A DNA stretch of 64,000 nucleotides from a bacterium (GTDB lineage: Bacteria; Verrucomicrobiota; Verrucomicrobiia; Limisphaerales; J093), in assembly GCA_021780105.1 (NCBI GenBank), contig JAJXZJ010000010.1:1-64000 (forward strand), written 5' to 3'. Positions 8,607 to 15,758 of this stretch are shown here, piece by piece (the stretch's first letter is position 1; each line of letters starts with the position of its first letter). A model generated the notes under the pieces. That model saw only the letters and a list, made by a program, of their open reading frames with translations. It made no database searches and had not been told where the DNA came from. A program made the translations under genes and the position numbers.

Positions 8607-9023
8607 GGTAATAAACGGCATAGTTCATTTACGACAACGAAGCGGCTGACCGAGTTGATTGCGGCACACTCTAAAGCCGAGTCACCGTGAAAGGTCAAGT
8701 TTTTTTTGATTTTCACTGGCCGCTGGGGCGGCTGCCAACGCGTCTGGCCAAAACTTGATCCTACCGCCAGAACGCCGGTTTGGGACCGGATCGCGAACAC
8801 CCGTTCCGATGAACCAAGCCCCGCACAAGCCGGCCGCAGACCGGCGCTCAGTGTTCCGGCATGGCGTTGGCGGTAGTGTCAGATGACGTCCAACGCGTCT
8901 AGCCGCGAAAATTATTTATTGACTTGGTCCAAGATTTTGCTTGCTGGCGCAACCCGGTGGGGTGTATAAGGCCGCCAATATCCAACGGGGAATTGTAAGC
9001 AAGCGAACCGAACGATCAAGTTT
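8607..9023. other. Divergent regulatory region between the PEP-CTERM and PA14 genes
   Basis: This 417-base region serves two genes read in opposite directions. It contains two near-identical copies of CCAACGCGTCTRGCC (8735-8749 and 8890-8904, one mismatch) and an inverted GCGTTGG/CCAACGC pair (8864-8870 and 8890-8896). An A/T-rich imperfect hairpin (GTGAAA...TTTCAC, 8687-8716) lies near the PEP-CTERM start, and there is a promoter for the PA14 gene. The repeated 15-mers could be operators, but no regulator is tied to them. Confidence 0.4.
8941..8970 (+). promoter_or_regulatory. Sigma70-like promoter of the first PA14 gene
   Basis: TTGCTG (8941-8946) and TATAAG (8965-8970) are separated by 18 bases and lie about 55 bases before the start codon. 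The paralogous gene at 23367 has the same arrangement (TTGCTA, 17 bases, TACAAA) at a similar distance. That agreement is the main reason to believe it. Confidence 0.5.
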
Positions 9024-12000
9024 ATGAATAGAACGCGAACTTTTCTTTGCACGCTTGGGCTGGCCGGCCTGGCCAGCGTCGCGATCCAGGCGGCGAGCGT
9101 TGAAACCCAGGGCTTCCTCAAATACGAAGTCTGGTTTCCCGGACTTCGGGGTGTGACCACGGACGCGACCCTGGCCACCTTGCAGGGGGATCCGAACTAT
9201 TGGGCGAACACCCCGGACGCCACCAGCTATGTGGCCGGCTGGAACAGCCGGTTTGTCTTTCCAGACGATTCGCACCAAGGATACGGCGACCGGATCACCG
9301 GATGGATCACTCCCGCGGTGACCGGCGACTATGACTTCTTCATCAGCAGCGACGACGCCTCCGAACTGTGGATCAGCACGGATTCGACCGCCGCCAACCT
9401 CACGCTGGTCGCGCAGGAGACCGGCTGCTGCAACGCGTTCCTGGAGCCGGGTGCAACCCAGACCACGGCGACCCCGTTGCACCTGGTCGCCGGCCAGAAA
9501 TACTACGTCCAGTCCCTGCACGAGGAGGGCACGGGCAATGATTATGTGGAAGTGGCGTGGCGGGCGACGACGGACACGACGCCGGCGGCCTCGCTCAGCC
9601 CGGTCGTCGGCGTGATGTTGAGTTCGATGGCGGATAACACCGGCGCGTCGGTGACGATCGTCCAGCAACCGCAGGCAGTTACCGTGTCCGAGAACACGCC
9701 GGTGACGTTCACCGTCGCCGCGACGACGACGACGCCCTTCGACCAATACACGGGCACCGGTTCGGATTCCAATCCCGCGGCTGTGCAAGGTGGCACGCCC
9801 CCGTTGGGCACCACGAACGCGCTGCCGGCGTTCTACCAATGGTTTACCAATGGCGTGGCCGTGGCCGGCGCCAACGGGACGAACCTGACGATTGCCTGGC
9901 CAAAGAAGGCCGCTGACGGCAACAAGATGGTCAAATGCTACGTGGCCGTGCCGGGCGCCTCCACCTACAGCAGCGAAGTGAAACTCACGCTCACGGATGA
10001 CACCACGCCGCCCACGGTGACGAAAACGTCCACGGACATTACCTTCACCAACGTGTTCGTGACCTTCTCCGAGCCGGTGACCGACACTGCCCTAGCAGTC
10101 GCGAACTACTCGATGGACCAGGGAGTGACCGTTTCCTCCGTTTCCCGCGTAGATCTCCAGACGGTGCAACTGGCCGTGAGCAAGATGACCGAGAGCATGA
10201 CCTACAACCTGACGATCAACAATGTCCAGGATACCGCCACGCCGGCCAACACCATCGCCGCGGGCACCAAGGCGCAGGTCCGGTCCTTCGTGTTCATGTC
10301 CGGCACGATTCTCCACAAGAAATATGACAACTGTAACGACGCTTACACGCTCGCCAATTTCTTTGCCGATCCACGGTATCCGAACGATCCGGATCGTCAG
10401 GATCTGGAGACGATGTGGGAGTACCCGCCGGGCGCCGTGGGCCGCGTGGCCGCCGATCCGGTGCGGAACTACGACGACACCTTGGAAGGTTATTTCATCC
10501 CGCCGAAGAGCGGCAACTATGTGTTCTTCACCTGCGGCGACGATGAGTTTTATCTGTATTTGAGCACGGACGACAATCCGGTGAACCTGTATCAAATCTG
10601 CGCCGAGCCGGGCGGCTGGACCGACAACCGTTCCTGGATGACGTTGCACAGCGGCGATCTTACCGCGATGCGTTCCGACCAATATACCGGCACCCAATGG
10701 CCGAATCTCAACACCATCACCCTGACGCAGGGCCAGCGGTATTACATGCTCGCCCTGCACCACGATCACAGTTGGTCCGGTGGTGACTATTTCGGTGTGA
10801 CCTACAAGATGGACACGGACCCGGATCCGAACAATGGCGATGCGCCCAAGCTGACCGGCAGTGTCGTTGGCTACTACTTCGATCCCACCGGCGCCAGCGT
10901 CAATTTCACGCAGCAGCCGCAAAGCACGAACGCCATCGTCGGTAACACGGCTTCATTCTCGGCCGCGGCCGCCGGCATGTCGGTTTACGGCACGGCCGTC
11001 TTCTATCAATGGCAGTCCGCCCCCAAGGGCGGCTCCACGTGGACCGACATTGCCAATGCCATGAGCGCGACCTACACGACGCCGCTGCTGGCACTGAGTG
11101 ATGATGGCACGCAGTTCCGCGTCATTGCCTCCGTGCCACCGGTCAGCGCCACAAGCATCGTGGCCACCCTCACTGTCACCACGGATACCACTCCGCCGGT
11201 CGCCACCGTCGGCGCGATGATGGACCCGGACACCGCAGGCACGGTGGATGTCGGCGTGGCCTTCAACAAGCCGGTGACCGACGCCTCGGCCGGCGCGCTG
11301 GCCAACTACTCCATCTCGTCCGGCACCATCACCGGCCTGACCGTTTACACCAACCGCTTCACGGCCAACTCCCAGAATCCGCTGGTCAAGATCGAGAAGC
11401 AGAGTGTGCTGTTGAAAGTCACCGGCCTCTCGGGCAGCGGCACGCTGACCGTCAAGAACATCACGGACACCCTGGGCAACACGCTGACCTCCACCAACGT
11501 GGCCTTTACGGTGGACACGAACATGAGCTGGGGCGTCGTGGGCGCCAACGAATTCGGCGGGGCCAACGCCGTCGTCCCGGTGGCCGCCAATGGTTTCGAT
11601 GTTTACAGCGATGGCGTGGGTGAATGGGGCACTTACGACGAAGCCACCTTCGTTTATCAGAAGGTCACGGGTGACTTCGACAAGAAATTGCGCGTGGAAT
11701 ACCAGGACGGCTCCAGCGAATGGGCCAGAGCGGGTCTCGTCGTCCGTGACGTGACCAACTTCGGCGTGGATCGGGCCACGCAAACGGGCAGCGCCGCGAC
11801 CGCGCCGCCTTATGATGGCCAGGCCGGCCGTTACCAGAAATGCCATGTCAACCCCGTCGGACCCACGCTCACCGGGCCGGGCACCCTCGGCAACGCCCTT
11901 TGGGAAGGCAACCGGCGGTTGGACACGGGCAGCGCCACGACGACCGCGCTGACGGGCGTCAACGCCACCCCGCAGTATCCGAGCGCCTGGTGCCGCATCC

Positions 12001-12407
12001 AGCGCGTCGGACAGACGTTTACCATCTACCGGAGCGACGACGGCGTGAACTGGATCAATCTCGGAGCGACGACGTGGGGTGTTGACGATGCAACCAAGAC
12101 GCCGATGCCGGCCACGGTCTATGTCGGGCCGGAGTTCTCGCCGGAAAACGGGAACGTCACCCAGGTGTCCGATCAGGGCACATTCCTGGCACGGTTCCGC
12201 GATTACGGCGATTACGTGGCGGTGGTGAATCCCAACCTCACGGTTTCGATGGATGCGAGTGGCAAGGTCACGATCACGTGGGCTGCCGGCACACTGGTGT
12301 CCTCGCCCACAGTGAAGGGGACCTACACGCCGGTCAACGGCGCGACCAGTCCGTATGTTGTCACGCCGGCCGCGGGCACGACGGTGTTCTACCAGGTCCA
12401 GCAATAA
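9024..12407 (+). CDS. Large secreted PA14/Ig-like/DUF1349-like protein A
   Basis: A 1,127-residue exported protein. Residues 1-23 are a Sec signal peptide ending in IQA. Domains, by eye: a PA14-like domain (about 30-205, with DYDFFISSDDASELWIS); an Ig-like domain (215-320); an SbsA/Big_5-like Ig domain (325-430, starting DTTPPTVTKT); a second PA14-like domain (435-620, with GNYVFFTCGDDEFYLYLS); two more Ig-like domains (625-835); and a concanavalin-like DUF1349-type domain (about 840-1070, with SEWARAGLVVRD). A short C-terminal module (1075-1127) recurs in verrucomicrobial secreted proteins. PA14 domains usually bind carbohydrate, so extracellular glycan binding is likely; no catalytic site is visible. 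A closely related paralog lies at 23367. Confidence 0.85.
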   Translation: MNRTRTFLCTLGLAGLASVAIQAASVETQGFLKYEVWFPGLRGVTTDATLATLQGDPNYWANTPDATSYVAGWNSRFVFPDDSHQGYGDRITGWITPAVTGDYDFFISSDDASELWISTDSTAANLTLVAQETGCCNAFLEPGATQTTATPLHLVAGQKYYVQSLHEEGTGNDYVEVAWRATTDTTPAASLSPVVGVMLSSMADNTGASVTIVQQPQAVTVSENTPVTFTVAATTTTPFDQYTGTGSDSNPAAVQGGTPPLGTTNALPAFYQWFTNGVAVAGANGTNLTIAWPKKAADGNKMVKCYVAVPGASTYSSEVKLTLTDDTTPPTVTKTSTDITFTNVFVTFSEPVTDTALAVANYSMDQGVTVSSVSRVDLQTVQLAVSKMTESMTYNLTINNVQDTATPANTIAAGTKAQVRSFVFMSGTILHKKYDNCNDAYTLANFFADPRYPNDPDRQDLETMWEYPPGAVGRVAADPVRNYDDTLEGYFIPPKSGNYVFFTCGDDEFYLYLSTDDNPVNLYQICAEPGGWTDNRSWMTLHSGDLTAMRSDQYTGTQWPNLNTITLTQGQRYYMLALHHDHSWSGGDYFGVTYKMDTDPDPNNGDAPKLTGSVVGYYFDPTGASVNFTQQPQSTNAIVGNTASFSAAAAGMSVYGTAVFYQWQSAPKGGSTWTDIANAMSATYTTPLLALSDDGTQFRVIASVPPVSATSIVATLTVTTDTTPPVATVGAMMDPDTAGTVDVGVAFNKPVTDASAGALANYSISSGTITGLTVYTNRFTANSQNPLVKIEKQSVLLKVTGLSGSGTLTVKNITDTLGNTLTSTNVAFTVDTNMSWGVVGANEFGGANAVVPVAANGFDVYSDGVGEWGTYDEATFVYQKVTGDFDKKLRVEYQDGSSEWARAGLVVRDVTNFGVDRATQTGSAATAPPYDGQAGRYQKCHVNPVGPTLTGPGTLGNALWEGNRRLDTGSATTTALTGVNATPQYPSAWCRIQRVGQTFTIYRSDDGVNWINLGATTWGVDDATKTPMPATVYVGPEFSPENGNVTQVSDQGTFLARFRDYGDYVAVVNPNLTVSMDASGKVTITWAAGTLVSSPTVKGTYTPVNGATSPYVVTPAAGTTVFYQVQQ

Positions 12408-12440
12408 ATCGCCTGGCTGGTAAAGCGATTGAACAAACGA

Positions 12441-12471
12441 GGGACCGGGCGAACGCCTGGTCCCTTTTTTT
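12441..12471 (+). terminator. Intrinsic terminator of PA14 gene A
   Basis: A 10-bp stem (GGGACCGGGC / GCCTGGTCCC, one G-T pair) with a GAAC loop is followed by seven T residues, 34 bases after the stop codon. The stem sequence is almost the same as the terminator after the paralog at 26695. Confidence 0.92.
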
Positions 12472-12599
12472 GGCGACTCCGGCGAGTTGATTCAGCGCCG
12501 AATCGCCACCCCGTCATTTTCCGCAGGGCAAGGCTGTCTGGTGTGGGGTGATTAGTAATAAAAATTGACAATCTTGAATATTTACTGTTTGTTCACGGT

Positions 12600-13079
12600 A
12601 TGGCTGAAACGAAACCGTGGTATGAAGGCATCGTGATGCCGGCGCTGCTCCGGCACGCCCGTTACACGTATGGGACGGCGATGCGCCGAGCCTTGGTTGA
12701 AGCCGGATACGACGACATCCCGAAGAACGGCCTTTATGTCATCGGGGGCCTGGCACTGGGCGCAGGTGGCGTTCCTCTCGGCCAGCTCATCAAGGAATTG
12801 CGAGTCTCCAAACAGGCGGCGGGCCAGCTTGTCGACCTGCTGGTGTTGCGCGGCTACCTGGAACGCAAGGTGGACATCGGGGATCGTCGCAAACTCACCG
12901 TTACCCTTACCGAACGCGGCCGAGATGCCGCCGCAACACAGGCCATGGTCCGGGAAAAAATTGATGCTGAACTGATCGCGCGTGTAGGCCAGGCGGATGT
13001 CAACTGTACCCGCCGGACTCTCGCGGCACTGGTTGATTTGGGTCGCCAGGGTGGGGCAGAGCAGGAGGACGATCCCTGA
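12600..13079 (+). CDS. MarR-family transcriptional regulator
   Basis: A 159-residue winged-helix regulator. The recognition-helix region reads LGQLIKELRVSKQAAGQLVDLL and the wing holds VDIGDRRKLTVTLTERG, the DxRxxxxxLTxxG pattern that defines MarR proteins. Length is normal for the family. It probably acts as a dimeric repressor that releases DNA on binding a small ligand. The ATG follows an A/T-rich stretch with TTGACA at 12565-12570 but no clear -10 box, and there is no Shine-Dalgarno. It is isolated between the PA14 gene and the DUF1080 gene, both same strand, so targets are unknown. Confidence 0.85.
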   Translation: MAETKPWYEGIVMPALLRHARYTYGTAMRRALVEAGYDDIPKNGLYVIGGLALGAGGVPLGQLIKELRVSKQAAGQLVDLLVLRGYLERKVDIGDRRKLTVTLTERGRDAAATQAMVREKIDAELIARVGQADVNCTRRTLAALVDLGRQGGAEQEDDP

Positions 13080-13271
13080 GCCGCGCATTCACCGGGCAGC
13101 GAGCGGCCGTGGCAGGCTTCGCGCATCGAGGAACGCCGGATCCGGTTTGACCGCCTTCGTGCCTGCTTTCACTGAGAATCGAAAACGGGATTGGCTTGAC
13201 AGGCGGACACGGCGGAAACGAAGGTGTCGGCAGTTTTGCAGTCAACGAAATTCAAATTGAAAGGCATTCTG

Positions 13272-14003
13272 ATGAGCACATTGGTTCAACCTGATGATTC
13301 CCAAAGTTCCGCGAAGGTTTTTACGGCGATGACGAAGCGTCAAGCGTTCAAGGCCATGGCGGCGCTGGGCGCGGGATTGCTTTGTGGGGTGACGGGGCAG
13401 GCCGAGCCAGTCGCCCCGCCGGACACCACCGGCTGGGACGACCTTTTCGCGCCTGATCTGTCGAATGCGGACATGCCGCCGGGCGGTTGGGTGATGCAGG
13501 ATGGCGTGCTGGTGGCCAAGACCGAGGAGACGATCTGGACGAAAAAGTCCTACCACAATTTCATCCTGGACCTGGAATTCAAGGTGGCGCCGGATGCCAA
13601 CAGCGGCGTGTTTCTGCGCTCGGGTAACACGAAGGACGTGCTGGCGGCGCTGGAAGTGCAGGTCCACGCGAACACGGACGGCGCACACTATGGGATGGTC
13701 GGCGCGATTTACAACGCGCAGCCGCCGTCCAAGCCAATGCAGAAGCCGGTCGGCGAGTGGAACCGGTTCACGATCACCGCCAAGGAGAGCCATGTGTCGC
13801 TGGTCTTCAACGGCGAGGAGGTCTGGAACGTTGATCTGAACGACTGGAAGGAACCGCACAAGAACCCCGACGGCACGCGCAACAAATTCGCCAAGGCGCT
13901 GAAGGATTTCGCGCGCACGGGTCCGATCGGCCTGCAGGGTCTCCACGGCAGCGCACAGGCGCCGGTGTGGTATCGGAACCTGAAGATCAAGGTGCTGGAT
14001 TAG
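13272..14003 (+). CDS. DUF1080 (3-keto-disaccharide hydrolase-like) protein
   Basis: A 243-residue exported protein with a DUF1080 domain, a concanavalin-like jelly roll now also described as 3-keto-disaccharide hydrolase. Family features are the early WDDLF block, ILDLEFKVAPDANSGVFLR, GEWNRFTI and the terminal GPIGLQGLHG...VWYRNLKIKVL. A hydrophobic signal (FKAMAALGAGLLCGVTG) follows TKRQAF, which resembles a Tat motif with KR in place of RR. I chose ATG 13272 because GAAAGG lies 8 bases upstream; ATG 13329 gives a shorter, conventional signal peptide but has no ribosome site. Planctomycetes and Verrucomicrobia have many such proteins for polysaccharide breakdown. Confidence 0.85.
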   Translation: MSTLVQPDDSQSSAKVFTAMTKRQAFKAMAALGAGLLCGVTGQAEPVAPPDTTGWDDLFAPDLSNADMPPGGWVMQDGVLVAKTEETIWTKKSYHNFILDLEFKVAPDANSGVFLRSGNTKDVLAALEVQVHANTDGAHYGMVGAIYNAQPPSKPMQKPVGEWNRFTITAKESHVSLVFNGEEVWNVDLNDWKEPHKNPDGTRNKFAKALKDFARTGPIGLQGLHGSAQAPVWYRNLKIKVLD

Positions 14004-14406
14004 GCCGGCGCGGTTTTCAAAGTCCGCCCGCGCCGCAGCGCGCGGCGCGGCAGGGTGTTCTATCGTTGGCAACAATCGCGTGCGGTTGTTGCCAATTTGA
14101 TTTTCTGCCCTGCGTCGAGGACTGGCGGCATTAAACAGAAAACCGTAGTCAACTCGGGAGCGCACGCACTCCGCCGAAAACCAACTAGCAACCCAAAACC
14201 TCGGCCACGGTCCAAGCGACGGGGTGCCCAGTGCTGGACGCGAGGCGCGTCCAGCTACATCCGAGGGCGAATGTGCTACCCGACTTTGGAAATCCGGTGG
14301 CTTTAAAAAGACCTGTGATTATGGCGGGTCAGACCTGAGCGAATCCGTACGTCAGGTGGTGTGGAAGCCGGGCCGGCAATCCTCCCAGCCACCCGATTGG
14401 GGTCTT
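14004..14406. other. Intergenic stretch with several hairpins
   Basis: No gene is seen in these 403 bases between two convergent genes. They hold a GC-rich 9-bp stem (14028-14050, loop AGCGC), the terminator-like stem at 14066-14095, and a perfect 9-bp stem CTGGACGCG/CGCGTCCAG (14234-14254). A 14-nt palindrome TCTTTCATGAAAGA (14403-14416) covers the 3' end of the leftward gene. Confidence 0.5.
14066..14105 (+). terminator. Probable terminator after the DUF1080 gene
   Basis: A perfect 10-bp stem (TTGGCAACAA at 14066-14075, TTGTTGCCAA at 14086-14095) with a 10-nt loop is followed by TTTGATTTTC. The stem is only moderately GC-rich and the T tract is interrupted, so termination may be partial. 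Confidence 0.5.
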
Positions 14407-15051
14407 TCATGAAAGATGGGTAAGCAAGAATTGCTCAGTGAATCCAATGACGCTGGCGACATCAGGCTCTGAGAGCTTCTTCCAATCGGCATGCATTGCC
14501 GCATTGCGGATCCGCGGCATCGCTTCCAATAACCCTTTCTGTGCTCCCGAAACAAGCCCAGCACTCTTCAGTGTGCCTACAACCGCATCCATGGTCTTAC
14601 CGTCCACGCCGATTCCATTCAGAGAAGCGAACTTCTTCAGAGTATCCTCCAACGCTGCACACGCGAGTACTGCAGCTACCTCTTTTTGGCCTTCGGAAAG
14701 CGCAGCTTTCGCTGAAACAATCAGATCTGCGAACAGCTCGGCTGCGACTCGCTGCTCGACCGTACCTACAACTCCAGCATCTGCGTCGCACTTCGCCGCT
14801 TCAAGAACACCAACTGCACTAAGCGCAGTCGAGTGGTAATCGTCAAATTTGTCCGAAACCTCGGAAAGCTGGCGAAAGTGGACGGAATTCTCGCCGAAAG
14901 CATGACTTAGCAGGTTCAAGGCACTCGTTATCCAGGGCTTCCAAGCAGTTGGCTCCACAATTTTGGCCACTGGACCCTGCCTAGCAGGAAGCTGTTTGCC
15001 CTGCGCAAGTAGATCTTCGAATCGCTTCTGAATATTAGGTGTGAGTTTCAT
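14407..15051 (-). CDS. HEPN-like protein of unknown function
   Basis: A 214-residue soluble, helical protein. Near the C-terminus, MPRIRNAAMHADW contains R-x4-H, the signature of HEPN domains (including DUF4145-like ones). It is preceded by LACAALEDTLKKFASLNG, a helix typical of those folds. HEPN proteins can be RNases in toxin-antitoxin and phage-defence systems, but many are non-catalytic. No nucleotidyltransferase (MNT) partner is adjacent. Base composition is lower in GC than the surroundings: two 60-base lines I counted are 52% and 55%, against 73% for a line of the UnbV gene. This suggests recent acquisition. The frame opens at TTG 15084, but ATG 15051 (MKLTPNIQKRF) is more plausible. 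Confidence 0.65.
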   Translation of the reverse strand: MKLTPNIQKRFEDLLAQGKQLPARQGPVAKIVEPTAWKPWITSALNLLSHAFGENSVHFRQLSEVSDKFDDYHSTALSAVGVLEAAKCDADAGVVGTVEQRVAAELFADLIVSAKAALSEGQKEVAAVLACAALEDTLKKFASLNGIGVDGKTMDAVVGTLKSAGLVSGAQKGLLEAMPRIRNAAMHADWKKLSEPDVASVIGFTEQFLLTHLS

Positions 15052-15758
15052 GCTCTTGCCGAAAAGCAAAGTGAGCGACGCCAATTGGGCTGTTTTGTCG
15101 CCATGCTCTTGTTTTTGCTGAGCTTGCTCTTTCGCAAGCTCCTTTCAAGCATGAATGTGCCAGTCCCCACTCGCCCGCGTGGCATTCGTAAAAGCGACGG
15201 CCGTCACAGTCAAGCTCGATGCCAGAGGCTTGTGCGGATTCCAGGTCAGGATCGGGCAACATAGCCACTCTGGCCAAATCCAACGCCGTAGGCGCGGCAT
15301 CTTTGTAGCCAGCACAACCAAATCAATCCCCAGCCCCGTCGGGGCGGTATCTGGTAGGGCGAGCCTCCCGGCGAGCCGGGCATAAACCCGAAACGGCTCA
15401 CGAGGACGTTCGCCCCACCGGCATATTCCGCTCCTGACGGAGCTTGGCGGGTTCCCGTCCGTTTTCTACAACGATGCCAGCCCTGACGGGCTTCTGCCTG
15501 GGCGCGGTTCGCGTGGGTAGGCGTCGTGCTGCGCCGCCCCAATTTTGGACGGCAGCTCCGCATGGGTTGTTTGACAAGGGACGGAGCCCAAGAGTCAAAA
15601 GTGAGCCAAAGCACCGCCGTTTGTCGCTCGCTGCGAATCGCTTCTTGAGATCGTGAGGCAAACCTGTCAGAAACCTGCCCGACGCCCCGATTGAATGTCG
15701 GAGTTTCGCGGTCGGTTTCGTTGGCGGTCGGTTGAATGATCGAACGTGGCGCGATGCG
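15052..15758. other. 700-base intergenic region with a hairpin array
   Basis: No convincing gene lies between the HEPN-like gene and the first UnbV gene. Present are an 8-bp inverted repeat GAGCTTGC/GCAAGCTC (15120-15141), about 70 bases upstream of the HEPN-like start on its strand, and an array of GC hairpins (15284-15492). A TTGACA at 15571-15576 has only a poor -10 match (TCAAAA region). The UnbV promoter should be in the right part, but I cannot define it. Confidence 0.45.
15284..15492. repeat. Array of short GC hairpins, REP-like intergenic repeat
   Basis: Five short inverted repeats lie in about 210 bases: CGCC-GTA-GGCG (15284-15294), GCCCC-GTC-GGGGC (15333-15345), CCCGGC-GA-GCCGGG (15367-15380), GCTCC-TGAC-GGAGC (15430-15443) and AGCCC-TGAC-GGGCT (15479-15492). 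The first two are followed by CGGCATCTTTGTAG and GGTATCTGGTAG. The last is preceded by CTACAACGATGCC, close to the reverse complement of that tail. So the array has a flipped, modular design. From general experience, similar elements are scattered between genes in Verrucomicrobia; I cannot confirm copy number here. Confidence 0.6.

Noticed and set aside
13196..13224. TTGACA before the DUF1080 gene as promoter
   Set aside because: The matching -10 position reads CGAAGG, so there is no credible -10 box.
15035..15283. An 82-codon minus-strand frame overlapping the start of the HEPN-like gene
   Set aside because: It has several Cys and no recognised motif. It runs from the hairpin-array region into another gene, so it is likely chance.
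15284..15492. CRISPR array
   Set aside because: The repeated hairpins differ in sequence and have no uniform repeats or spacers; no cas genes are present.
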